Assembly: GCA_003455715.1 (NCBI GenBank)
Contig: DMQJ01000176.1
Span: 1 to 27,208 of the forward strand
Direction of reading: 5' to 3'
DNA: 27,208 bases
Origin: Acidimicrobiaceae bacterium
Lineage (GTDB): Bacteria; Actinomycetota; Acidimicrobiia; Acidimicrobiales; Ilumatobacteraceae
The notes under the pieces were generated by a model, which was given only the letters and a program-made list of their open reading frames with translations, was not told the origin of the DNA and made no database searches. Made by a program: the position numbers and the translations under genes. This document shows, piece by piece, positions 16,970 through 24,231 of this stretch; within the stretch, counting starts at the first letter, position 1; every line of letters starts with the position of its first letter.

Positions 16970-18181
16970 GTGACGGATGAATCGAACTCGATCGGGCCGG
17001 AGGGAGCGGGCGAACTGCTCGAACCTTCGGTCACTTACAGTCGGCGACAGCGCGGGTTCGCTGCCTGGGTGCTCGTCGTCGCTGCCGCATTAGCGGTTCC
17101 GATTGCTCTGCACCGTGGCGGCTCAGGGAAGGAGCCGGTGGCGGTGCGCCCAGGTCCTTCGCCTCCGCCAGGTCCCGACGGGGTGCGCCCCGTCCTTACA
17201 ACGGCGCCGCTGGTGATCGACTTTGTGTCCACCAGCGAACCCCCCGTACCCTCTGCGCCCAGTGGGGGGTCGAGCAGCGGTTCCACCTCGGTTGAGCCGG
17301 ATGTCACAACTCCTGTATCGGCGCCTTCGGTGCCGCCTACGACTTCAGCACCGACGTCGACGACTTCGCCGCAGACGGCTGATGTCGACCTTGGGCTCAG
17401 CTACGTGGTAGGAGACCGAGTGGTTGGAGTAACGGAGCCCGAGTTGTCAAGGGACGAGATCGTTGCGCAGTTCGGTGTACCTGAGCAGTTTCGTTGGATC
17501 GCGGAAACCAGGGTGATGAGGGTAGTGCTGTGGAACGGGGTGCACATCTGGCAGGTTGCTGATGGTCGCGCGCTGGTCGACACGGCGCAGGCTGGCTGGC
17601 AGCGGCAACTGTTGTCCGTGGTTGCTTCGAGGTTGTCGGCTATCGACTACTTCGGGGTTGGAATGGGGGTGAGCCAGTTCGTGTCCCCATCGTTCGTTGA
17701 GCCGGGCTTCCACGTTCTTCGAGTTGGCTACGTCGGCGCCGTCATTGTTGACGATGAAGGTCTTGTCTACGTCCATTCGTCGGTTCCGGGCGGCCCGGCG
17801 AGCGAAGACCAATGGCCCCTGCCTCCCCAGCTCTCTTCCCTTCCAGCAGTGCAGCTCGCTGCGAGTCGAGGGTGGCAGCTCGACTACAGCGCCTTCACCT
17901 ACGCAGTGATGTGGCAGCAGGGGCACGCCTGGGGAAGCCTCACGTTCCACCATCCGCGTCGGCCCGCTACACCTGCGGAGGCGCTCTCTCAGCTCTGCAA
18001 CGGCTTCGAACAGTCAGTCGTGGGGGGAACGACGATCTGGTCATGCGACGCTGCGGGGGCCACCTTCACCATTTGGTCCGACGACGAGGACCCCGACGGG
18101 TGGACCCTCACGGCCGCACTCAACGGCACCGCAGAGATGCCGTGGCTGTTTCTCGGTGAGCGCTCGCCGGAATCCGGCTAG
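16970..18181 (+). CDS. Single-pass membrane protein with Pro/Ser/Thr linker, unknown outer domain
   Basis: This is a 403-residue protein starting at GTG 16970, with GGAGAGG 5 nt upstream. A cytoplasmic N-terminus of about 30 residues precedes one membrane helix (FAAWVLVVAAALAVPIAL, ~30-47). A ~90-residue linker rich in Pro, Ser, Thr and Val follows (SAPSVPPTTSAPTSTTS), then an extracytoplasmic domain of ~260 residues with many Trp and Val and two Cys near the end (LCNGFEQ, WSCDAAG) that could form a disulfide. The domain matches nothing I recognise. It lies downstream of the surface-protein terminators and faces the next gene, which has the same anchor-linker design; a shared envelope role is plausible but inferred. 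Confidence 0.7.
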   Translation: MTDESNSIGPEGAGELLEPSVTYSRRQRGFAAWVLVVAAALAVPIALHRGGSGKEPVAVRPGPSPPPGPDGVRPVLTTAPLVIDFVSTSEPPVPSAPSGGSSSGSTSVEPDVTTPVSAPSVPPTTSAPTSTTSPQTADVDLGLSYVVGDRVVGVTEPELSRDEIVAQFGVPEQFRWIAETRVMRVVLWNGVHIWQVADGRALVDTAQAGWQRQLLSVVASRLSAIDYFGVGMGVSQFVSPSFVEPGFHVLRVGYVGAVIVDDEGLVYVHSSVPGGPASEDQWPLPPQLSSLPAVQLAASRGWQLDYSAFTYAVMWQQGHAWGSLTFHHPRRPATPAEALSQLCNGFEQSVVGGTTIWSCDAAGATFTIWSDDEDPDGWTLTAALNGTAEMPWLFLGERSPESG

Positions 18182-18238
18182 GTGGCGCGCCTCCCTGACT
18201 GACACGGCAATGACCGACAGGTCTAGCTTGATCTGGCG

Positions 18239-19213
18239 TCAACACGCTATGCCCAACCGGCGCAGCCCCTTTGGGTGGAGTATGTGGAAGTCGATGTCAT
18301 AGATGGTCGGCCAATCAGGTTGAAGTTGGATCCATGCTGCGAACGCTGCATCCGAGTTTGGTCCCCAGTACCCGTCGATCTCGCCAGGTGAGAATCCGGA
18401 CTCCAGCAGCGCTTGTTGCAGCAGCCGAACCTCATCGGCTGGGTAGTTGCGTTCCCCCCACGCAAGCAGGTCTGCTGAGCCGCTGATGCACCCCGATACG
18501 ACCGGGATCAGTTCTAGCTCAACACCGATCGTGAGCTCTCGAACCTGGGTGCCGGAGGGACAGCAGGCGGGGTCTTCGGCGGAATAGACAGGGACCACAG
18601 CGGTGGCTCCAACGTCTGAAGTTGCTGAGAACTCGGTACCAAGCGGGAAGGTCTCAACATCGCGAACCTGGCCGCCTTGGTCGAGCAACACGAGCCCGGT
18701 GAAGCCGCCGCGGCCTGTCGGGCCCACAAGACAGACGAATGAGATGAGTTGGCGCCCATCGGCGAGAGCCCGAACCGTTGCCACTGAAACCGACAAGGGA
18801 TCGAGTGGGTCCGAGTTGTCCGACCAAACGCCTCCTACAACGTTGACGCTCGGCACGCGGCCGCAGCTGAGCGCATAGGTCAGGTTCAATGGGTCGATCG
18901 GCGGCACGTCCGCGGTCGAACTGGTAGCTGGGGCCAAGGTCGGCTCGGGCATGTCGCCCGCAGACGAGTCGATGACAGTCGTCGGTGCACTTGTCAGGGT
19001 TGCCGGCGAAGAGAAGCTGTCGGTCGTCGCCGAGGAAGCGGTCTGCGTTTCCGTGCGTTGGGCCCACCACAGCCCGACCGCGGCGACGGCGACGACGGCG
19101 ATGATCGCCACATGGAGTGGCCAGAGTGCCCGCGGCGGGTGCCCGGAATCGGATGGCGGGGCCAGCATGGGTGGCGGCGGCGGAGGGAATGGCTGAGAGC
19201 TTTGGGTGTTCAT
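18239..19213 (-). CDS. Membrane-anchored protein with C-terminal peptidoglycan-binding-like domain
   Basis: This is a 324-residue protein. A Pro-rich cytoplasmic start (PFPPPPPPMLAPP) precedes a membrane helix (VAIIAVVAVAAVGLWWA, ~34-50), then a Thr/Ser/Ala linker. A Cys-containing outer domain follows (LSCGRVPSVNVVGG, FVCLVGPTGRGG, ACCPSGTQVRE, VSGCISG). The last ~65 residues resemble a PG_binding_1 fold: DEVRLLQQALLESGFSPGEIDGYWGPNSDAAFAAW matches the usual L-Q-x-x-L-x-x-x-G-Y....DG.fGp.T..Av..fQ pattern. It would sit in the membrane and touch the wall. It is convergent with the preceding gene with 57 bp between the stops. The upstream Shine-Dalgarno is weak (GAGAA). No named family covers the whole protein. 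Confidence 0.7.
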   Translation of the reverse strand: MNTQSSQPFPPPPPPMLAPPSDSGHPPRALWPLHVAIIAVVAVAAVGLWWAQRTETQTASSATTDSFSSPATLTSAPTTVIDSSAGDMPEPTLAPATSSTADVPPIDPLNLTYALSCGRVPSVNVVGGVWSDNSDPLDPLSVSVATVRALADGRQLISFVCLVGPTGRGGFTGLVLLDQGGQVRDVETFPLGTEFSATSDVGATAVVPVYSAEDPACCPSGTQVRELTIGVELELIPVVSGCISGSADLLAWGERNYPADEVRLLQQALLESGFSPGEIDGYWGPNSDAAFAAWIQLQPDWPTIYDIDFHILHPKGLRRLGIAC

Positions 19214-19636
19214 GCTGTTCTCGGATTCCAGTTGCGACGCGACGCGGGCATTGAGACGCCCGAGTCGTTCAGGTCAGGAGAGGAGCCTGTCGTGACCCGC
19301 TTGTTCTGTGAAGGAAGACGTGGAGGCGCAGCAGCGATGACGCAGCTCTCAGAGATCCCAAGGTGTTCTATCGCCTGACATGCGGGGTACGAGTCGCCCG
19401 TCATCCCGAGTTCAGCGCCGTCCTATGACTGAGGGTGCCTAGCCGTGTTGAGTTGGTGGACCACTAGGGTGGCTTTGGGAGGGCCTCGGCGGTGACGACT
19501 GGCGGGTAGGCTGCGGACTCGTGACAGAGATTCTCGCCTGGGCTCGTTTCCGAGCAGCCTCGGCTGAGGGAGTCGGTCGAGGCTCTACGGGGTGAGGGGC
19601 CGGGTCACGGACAAGTGTGGGTAACCGCGTGGGGCC
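19214..19636. other. Intergenic stretch without recognised genes
   Basis: About 420 bp upstream of the PG-binding-like gene. Open frames here are short and lack coding character. It must hold the promoter of the reverse-strand gene, but I see no clear -35/-10 pair. The right edge merges into the transposase remnant, and part of this stretch could be further degraded IS sequence. Confidence 0.35.
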
Positions 19637-19903
19637 TCACTGATCGTGGCTTGGCACGAGTCGCACGTGTCGAACGGGCCGACCGAAGCGATCAACAACT
19701 TGGACAAGCGGGTGAAGCGGACAATCGAGTTTGGGTTCCACCGATTCGAACACCACCGGACCGGCACCGTGAGCTAGGCCGACCGACCCAACTGGTCACT
19801 CATCGACCAACACTCCACCCTGACATCCGAAGCGCCCGTAATCGATGGTTCGGCGTCACCAGCGTCCGCTGCCGTCGTCTTGTGCAAGAGGAGCAAACGA
19901 TGA
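19637..19903 (+). pseudogene. ISL3-family transposase, C-terminal remnant with in-frame stop
   Basis: One frame reads LIVAWHESHVSNGPTEAINN followed by LDKRVKR, FGFHRFEHHR, then TAG at 19775-19777, then ADRPNWSLIDQHSTLTS to a TGA at 19901. NGPTEAxNNLxKRxKR, FGFxxFxxYR and a closing RPNW are the conserved C-terminal blocks of ISL3 transposases (DDE_Tnp_ISL3). The stop sits where intact copies read LLYA, so the gene carries a nonsense mutation. An extra residue in KRTIEFGF is also seen. The catalytic DDE core upstream is absent or unrecognisable, so the element is dead. Confidence 0.75.
19886..19893 (+). promoter_or_regulatory. Near-consensus Shine-Dalgarno before ATG 19900
   Basis: AAGAGGAG followed by a 6-nt spacer and ATG is the best ribosome binding site in this half of the window. 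It lies inside the transposase remnant and is the main reason to take the small ORF seriously. Confidence 0.5.
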
Positions 19904-20082
19904 GAGCGGTGATTCCAGTGGCTGGCTCGCGATGGTCCGGTGGCGGTGGTGGGGCCAGCGAACTCTGCAGCGAAGTGAGGGATGAACGCGTGTTCAATCA
20001 GCTAGCTTGGTTATACGTGGCGGCGGAACCGAGGCCGTGTTTAGCATTGGGTCTCGTCGAGAGGGGCGACGAATGGGTCTGA
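19900..20082 (+). CDS. Small ORF overlapping the start of the next gene
   Basis: This gives 60 residues starting MRAVIPVAGSRWSGGGGG and ending ERGDEWV. It has a strong Shine-Dalgarno 6 nt upstream, and its TGA lies 7 nt past the ATG of the following gene (20073), an arrangement that could give translational coupling. The protein has no recognised motif; its middle (VFNQLAWLYVAAEPRPCLALGLV) is moderately hydrophobic. It may be a true small protein, a leader ORF, or an accident at the IS scar. Confidence 0.35.
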   Translation: MRAVIPVAGSRWSGGGGGASELCSEVRDERVFNQLAWLYVAAEPRPCLALGLVERGDEWV

Positions 20083-20807
20083 CATCGGATGCCGGAGGAA
20101 ACACCTGGCCGCAACCCGATCCGACAGCGCCGCTGGATATAACTCTTAGATGGCCCGCGAAGATTGACGTCATGCTCTCCGGGCCGTACGAGAGGGGCTT
20201 CCGGAGAGTTTCCCTCTCGTCGAGAAAGGAATTTGGTGTCCGAGCAGTGACGCACTTGTCTGGACCATATGCCGAGGATTATCGACGGCGCATTCCTCAG
20301 TACATTGCTGTCCGACAGTTCTTGGAGGCTCGGCGTGCGGAGGCTCGGGTCATGGTATTCAAGGATGGGGGTTTGCTGAACTCCGTTAGGTCCGGCGAAG
20401 TCTCCGTCCACTCCGTGCTCTGTCGCGCCGAGCAGGCTGCAAGTGCACTGATGCCACCCAGTTCGTACGACGACTGGAGAGCGGATCTCGGGTTCTTTAT
20501 CGCTTGGAGAACCTCGCTTAGGGTCGACCCGAACTACGCTAGCTGGTACCAATGTTCGCTCGACGACCGGATCGCTGAGGCGATGCGTCACCTCTCCTTT
20601 TCATGGATGAGAGACATTGAGGTCGACTACACGACACCCGTGAACGTCAACGTCTTCGGGGCGCAGGTCTTCTTGAGCGTTGGGCGAACCCGGATGTCTC
20701 TGCCGGCTTCCAGCGAGAACGTCCAGGAGGCGTTCGACATCGCCGCGATCAAACGGGAACAAGTTGCAGAAGCACGGCGGTGGAGGAACTTTGATCTGAG
20801 ATCCTGA
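20073..20807 (+). CDS. Hypothetical protein, family unknown
   Basis: This is a 244-residue protein from ATG 20073, with GAGGGG 6 nt upstream; an in-frame extension to 20007 is possible. The sequence looks globular and soluble, with many aromatic and charged residues (SSYDDWRADLGFFIAWRTSLRVD, SLDDRIAEAMRHLSFSWMRD, then VNVNVFGAQVFLSVGRTRM). No signal peptide or membrane helix is seen, and no family is recognised. Codon use is somewhat less GC-rich than that of the genes further right, and the gene lies between an IS remnant and an antisense coding remnant, so recent acquisition is likely. Confidence 0.6.
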   Translation: MGLTSDAGGNTWPQPDPTAPLDITLRWPAKIDVMLSGPYERGFRRVSLSSRKEFGVRAVTHLSGPYAEDYRRRIPQYIAVRQFLEARRAEARVMVFKDGGLLNSVRSGEVSVHSVLCRAEQAASALMPPSSYDDWRADLGFFIAWRTSLRVDPNYASWYQCSLDDRIAEAMRHLSFSWMRDIEVDYTTPVNVNVFGAQVFLSVGRTRMSLPASSENVQEAFDIAAIKREQVAEARRWRNFDLRS

Positions 20808-21053
20808 TCACTGACGCCGCACCGAAGGTTGGTGGTGCTTCGGATCTGAGGTCGGCGAGCGGCTTCTGGACGTACAACTGCAGCATTGGCTCCCCTTCGG
20901 TGGCGAGTTCGGCGACGATGAAGAGACGGTTGCGCGTCGCTCTGATGACGCAGCGTCAGAGCCGGTGCCTGTGGATCCCAGCGGGCTATGTTGAGGTGTT
21001 CGTACCGCGGCCAGGCTGCCGACCTGCATTTCGCCCGAAGAGCGCCTGTGATT
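20749..21053 (-). pseudogene. Frameshifted coding remnant, unknown function
   Basis: On the reverse strand one frame reads AAWPRYEHLNIARWDPQAPA then LTLRHQSDA (about 21027-20940). The adjoining text in the next frame reads RNRLFIVAELATEGEPMLQL then YVQKPLADL, ending SSSTAVLLQLVPV at a TGA (20749-20751). Both halves look like normal protein and join smoothly at about 20935-20945, so a single frameshift seems to have broken a gene. Its 3' end overlaps the last 59 bp of the forward gene ending at 20807. No family is recognised, and the call rests on residue composition only. Confidence 0.35.
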
Positions 21054-21355
21054 GGGATTCCTGCGCTAAGCGGACTGCCACTTCGCGACTCTCGGGTGGG
21101 TGGCGAACGCTTCGAGGCCCGCCCGACCTGTGATTTGGTCGGCGTCATCCCGCAATGACGACGCCCCATCCTGCGACCCAACGTGGTCGCCCCAACTGCC
21201 CTAACGCGCGTTCCCCCAGCTCACGGCAGGTGTGACGAAGGGTGTCGAGAAGGTGTGACGACCAAATCGCAGCCGCGCATTCCCCGAGGTCACCTACGGT
21301 GAATCGGTGGTTCTAACTGACCCACCGAACGGGCCAGCGGGTCATCCGCGGCCGC
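21054..21355. other. Intergenic boundary between decayed patch and conserved genes
   Basis: About 300 bp without a gene. It holds an 11-bp direct repeat AGGTGTGACGA (21228-21238 and 21251-21261) inside a larger imperfect repeat. In the latter, CGCGTTCCCCCAGCTCAC near 21207 resembles CGCATTCCCCGAGGTCAC near 21276. TGACCC (21318) and GGGTCA (21339) form a loose inverted repeat just after the methyltransferase gene and could be part of its terminator. Confidence 0.35.
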
Positions 21356-22198
21356 TCAGGTGCCGCTTCCGTCGTCCACTGCCGGCGACACGGCGGCCAT
21401 CGCGATGGCGAGTGCGTGGCCGATGTTGAGCGAGTCGACGTCGTGATGCATCGGGATGCGCACGTCGTAGTGCACGTTGCGCAGGGTCGCCTCGGTGAGG
21501 CCCGGACCCTCGGCGCCCGCCACCAGCGCCACCTTGTCGGGCATGCCCATACCGAAGAGGCTGTTGGCGGTGGCCCGCGGGGTGAGGGCCCACAGTTCGA
21601 AACCGTGTGCCGCCAGCGTGGCGAGTGGGTCGGGCCAGGTGCGGCAGCGCACCACGGGTAGGTGCAGTAGTTCGCCCATGCTCACCCGCACCGCACGACG
21701 GGCGAATGGGTCGGCGCACGTGGGGTCGAGCACCAAGGCGTCGACGCCGAGTGCTCGGGCCGAACGAGCGATGGCCCCGATGTTCTCGTGGTCGTTCGAC
21801 CCCTCGAGCACCACGACGCGTCGGGCCTCGCGCAACACGTCGTCGAGCGTCGGTTCGGGTGGGCGGTCGACCGCCGCCATCACGCCACGGTGCACGTCGA
21901 AGCCGACGATGCCCTCCATCACGTCGCGTTCGGCGAGGAAGACGGGCGCACCGGTGGCGTCGACCACGTCGCGCATCCGCTCGTAGCGTTGCGGGGTGAG
22001 CAAGAACGAGCGAGGCAGGAAGCCCGAACCGATGAGTCGGGTGACCACTGGCTCGCTCTCGACGATGACGACCTCACCCACGGGCCTTCCCTTGAGAGCG
22101 ACATAGTCGGCCACCCGCGGGTCTCCGATGGCGGTGATCGTCTCGGTGGCCACGAAGGTGAGGCTAGTGACACACCACCGGGCGCGCGTTGCGAACAT
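21356..22198 (-). CDS. SpoU/TrmH-family RNA 2'-O-methyltransferase
   Basis: This is a 280-residue protein. It would transfer a methyl group from S-adenosylmethionine to a ribose 2'-OH of rRNA or tRNA. The three SPOUT motifs are present: ENIGAIARSARALG (138-151, with N139 and R145), GAEGPGL (228-234), and IPM...DSLNIGHALAIA (248-265). The N-terminal ~110 residues form the usual substrate-binding extension (LKGRPVGEVVIVE, VMEGIVGFDVHRGVMA, typical of the TsnR/RlmB-like subgroup). The exact RNA target cannot be told. The start at ATG 22198 leaves only 14 bp to the divergent AlkB-like gene; a GTG at 22153 (VATETITAIGDP) is an alternative start that would leave room for a promoter. Confidence 0.9.
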   Translation of the reverse strand: MFATRARWCVTSLTFVATETITAIGDPRVADYVALKGRPVGEVVIVESEPVVTRLIGSGFLPRSFLLTPQRYERMRDVVDATGAPVFLAERDVMEGIVGFDVHRGVMAAVDRPPEPTLDDVLREARRVVVLEGSNDHENIGAIARSARALGVDALVLDPTCADPFARRAVRVSMGELLHLPVVRCRTWPDPLATLAAHGFELWALTPRATANSLFGMGMPDKVALVAGAEGPGLTEATLRNVHYDVRIPMHHDVDSLNIGHALAIAMAAVSPAVDDGSGT

Positions 22199-22212
22199 GT
22201 GTTCGCCGCGCC

Positions 22213-22902
22213 ATGATGGCGGGCATGCCTTCCCCGACGCCGCTTCCCGCTGCCGACGCCGACCTCATCTGGCAGCAGTGCCTGTTCGCGTTCGAAGAGC
22301 CGCGCATCGACGCCTCGTTTCACGGTGCCACCCGCACCTGGCTCGACGCCGAGAGTTGGGTCGAGCACGTGCCTGGCTGGTTGCACGGCGCCGACCTGGT
22401 GTTTGCCGAGCTCGTCGCCCGCTTGTCGTGGCAGCAGCGCGAGGTGCGCATGTACGACCGGCTGTTGCCCGAGCCACGCCTCACCGCGTGGTGGCGTGGC
22501 GCTCCCGGCGAAGGCCCCGAGCCGCTGCCCGTGCTGGCCGATGCCCGCGCAGCGCTCACCCGCCACTACCAGCGCCCGTTCGACTCCATCGGCTTCAACC
22601 TCTACCGCGACGGCAGCGACTCGGTTGCCTGGCACGCCGACCGTGAACGCAAGGAACTCAACGACCCCGTGGTCGTCGTGTTGTCCACCGGGTCGCCTCG
22701 CCCGTTCCAGATGCGCCCAGCGGAGGGTGGCGCCTCGCGCACCTGGCAGTTGGGCCAGGGCGACCTGTTCGTCATGGGGGGTGCCTGCCAGCACCGGTGG
22801 CAGCACTGCGTGCCCAAGGTGGCGCACGCGCTCGGCCCGCGCCTCAGCATCATGTTCCGCCACCACCTTGGGGTAGCGGCGGAACCGTTGCCGGCCGAGT
22901 AG
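22213..22902 (+). CDS. alkB: AlkB-family Fe(II)/2-oxoglutarate-dependent dioxygenase
   Basis: This gives 229 residues from ATG 22213; ATG 22225 (MPSPTPLPAAD) is an equally likely start. It is predicted to repair alkylated bases in DNA or RNA by oxidative demethylation. Numbered from ATG 22225, the iron ligands are H137 and D139 in SVAWHADRE and H194 in RWQHCVPK. R206 and R212 in RLSIMFRH fit the 2-oxoglutarate-binding RxxxxxR motif. FNLYRDGSDSVAWHAD and GDLFVMGG are standard AlkB blocks. Length matches the family. It is divergent from the methyltransferase gene and is followed by the aminotransferase after about 50 bp. Confidence 0.92.
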   Translation: MMAGMPSPTPLPAADADLIWQQCLFAFEEPRIDASFHGATRTWLDAESWVEHVPGWLHGADLVFAELVARLSWQQREVRMYDRLLPEPRLTAWWRGAPGEGPEPLPVLADARAALTRHYQRPFDSIGFNLYRDGSDSVAWHADRERKELNDPVVVVLSTGSPRPFQMRPAEGGASRTWQLGQGDLFVMGGACQHRWQHCVPKVAHALGPRLSIMFRHHLGVAAEPLPAE

Positions 22903-22956
22903 GCGCAGGTCCTTCGCCCCGTTCGCTGCAGCGGCTCCGGCGCGATACTGGCGGCG

Positions 22957-24183
22957 ATGTCCACCGATCTCGACCGTTACGCGTTCCTTCCCGGCGCGCC
23001 TGCCTTCTACCCCACCATCGTCGCCAGCGAAGGGTGCCACCTCATCACCAGCGACGGGCGGCGCATCCTCGACGGTGCCGGCGGCGCCATCGTCGGCAAC
23101 ATCGGCTGGGGCCGTACGGAGGTGGCGGAGGCCGCGGCGGCGGCGATGAGCATCGGCTACGTGGTGCCCCTGTGGCCCACCCCCAGTCGGCTCGCGCTGG
23201 TCGACGAACTGGTCGAACACTGGCTGCCCGACGGCTTTCACCATGTGTTCTTCACCAGCGGCGGCAGCGAAAGCACCGACTCGGCCATTCGCCTGGCCCG
23301 CGCCTACCAGGTGGCCCAGGGCCGCCCCGATCGGTGGAAGGTCATCGGCCGGCACCCCAGCTATCACGGGATGACCCTCGGCACCATCGCCGCTGCGAGC
23401 CACCTCGGTCGCCAGAAGGGCTACGAACCGCTGCTGCTGCCGTTCCCCAAGGTGCCGTGGGACGACGCCGAGCAGGTGGCCAAGGTGTTCGAGCAGGAAG
23501 ACCCGGCCACCATCGCCGGCTTCATCGCCGAACCGATCACCGGCGCCGCGGGTGCGTGCCTCACCGCCGACGACGAGTACTGGCAGACGGTGAACGACCT
23601 GTGCAAGGAGCACGACATCGTGCTCATCGCCGACGAGGTGATGACCGGTTACGGGCGCACCGGGTTGAAGTTCGGGCACCAGCACTTCCCGATGGAACCC
23701 GATGTCATCGTCGGCGGGAAGGGTCTCGGCGGTGGCTACGTGCCGCTCGGTGCCGTCGCCGCCACCGACCGCATCGCCGAAGCGTTACGCGACAGCGGGT
23801 TCATGTACTTCACGTTCACCGGCAACGACGGCGCCTGTGCCGCAGGCGCCAAGGTGTTGGAGATCCTTCGCCGCGAACACCTAGTCGAGCGAGTGGCCAC
23901 CGAGGGTCCGCATCTGGAGGCCCGGTTGCGTGCCGCCCTGGGCGACCACCCGGCGGTCACCGACATCCGCGGTCGCGGCTTCTTCTACGGCCTCGAACTG
24001 AACGTCAGCCGCGACGCCGTGGTGGCTGCGGCCCTGGAGCGCAACCTGTGGGTGTACCCCGCGGGCTCGGGCCCGGTGGCCGATGCGGTGATGGTGGCCC
24101 CGCCGTTCACCATCACCGCCGACGAGATGGACACGTTGGTGGCCACCTTGCGCGACGCCATCGACGCGGCACCGTTCATGTGA
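22957..24183 (+). CDS. Class III pyridoxal-phosphate aminotransferase
   Basis: This is a 408-residue protein of the omega-amino acid/4-aminobutyrate transaminase type (fold type I). Key parts are SGGSESTDSAIRLAR (101-115, phosphate-binding), RHPSYHGMTLG (132-142), AEPITGAAGA (191-200), IADEVMTGYGRTG (224-236, D226 contacts the pyridine nitrogen) and GGKGLGGGYVPLGA (K255 is the Schiff-base lysine). The substrate pair is not evident; the set resembles beta-alanine or taurine:pyruvate-like members. Full length with normal ends. It lies between the AlkB-like and phosphatase genes, all on the same strand with ~50-bp gaps, so a loose operon is possible. Confidence 0.92.
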   Translation: MSTDLDRYAFLPGAPAFYPTIVASEGCHLITSDGRRILDGAGGAIVGNIGWGRTEVAEAAAAAMSIGYVVPLWPTPSRLALVDELVEHWLPDGFHHVFFTSGGSESTDSAIRLARAYQVAQGRPDRWKVIGRHPSYHGMTLGTIAAASHLGRQKGYEPLLLPFPKVPWDDAEQVAKVFEQEDPATIAGFIAEPITGAAGACLTADDEYWQTVNDLCKEHDIVLIADEVMTGYGRTGLKFGHQHFPMEPDVIVGGKGLGGGYVPLGAVAATDRIAEALRDSGFMYFTFTGNDGACAAGAKVLEILRREHLVERVATEGPHLEARLRAALGDHPAVTDIRGRGFFYGLELNVSRDAVVAAALERNLWVYPAGSGPVADAVMVAPPFTITADEMDTLVATLRDAIDAAPFM

Positions 24184-24231
24184 CGTTCACCACCGGGCGA
24201 CGGCCGCACCCAGCAGCGGTCGGTACCGTGA

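Noticed and set aside
21919..23685. A 588-codon open frame on the reverse strand across the methyltransferase, AlkB and aminotransferase genes
   Set aside because: It is antisense to genes with clear catalytic motifs, and its composition is that of the mirror frame of GC-rich codons.
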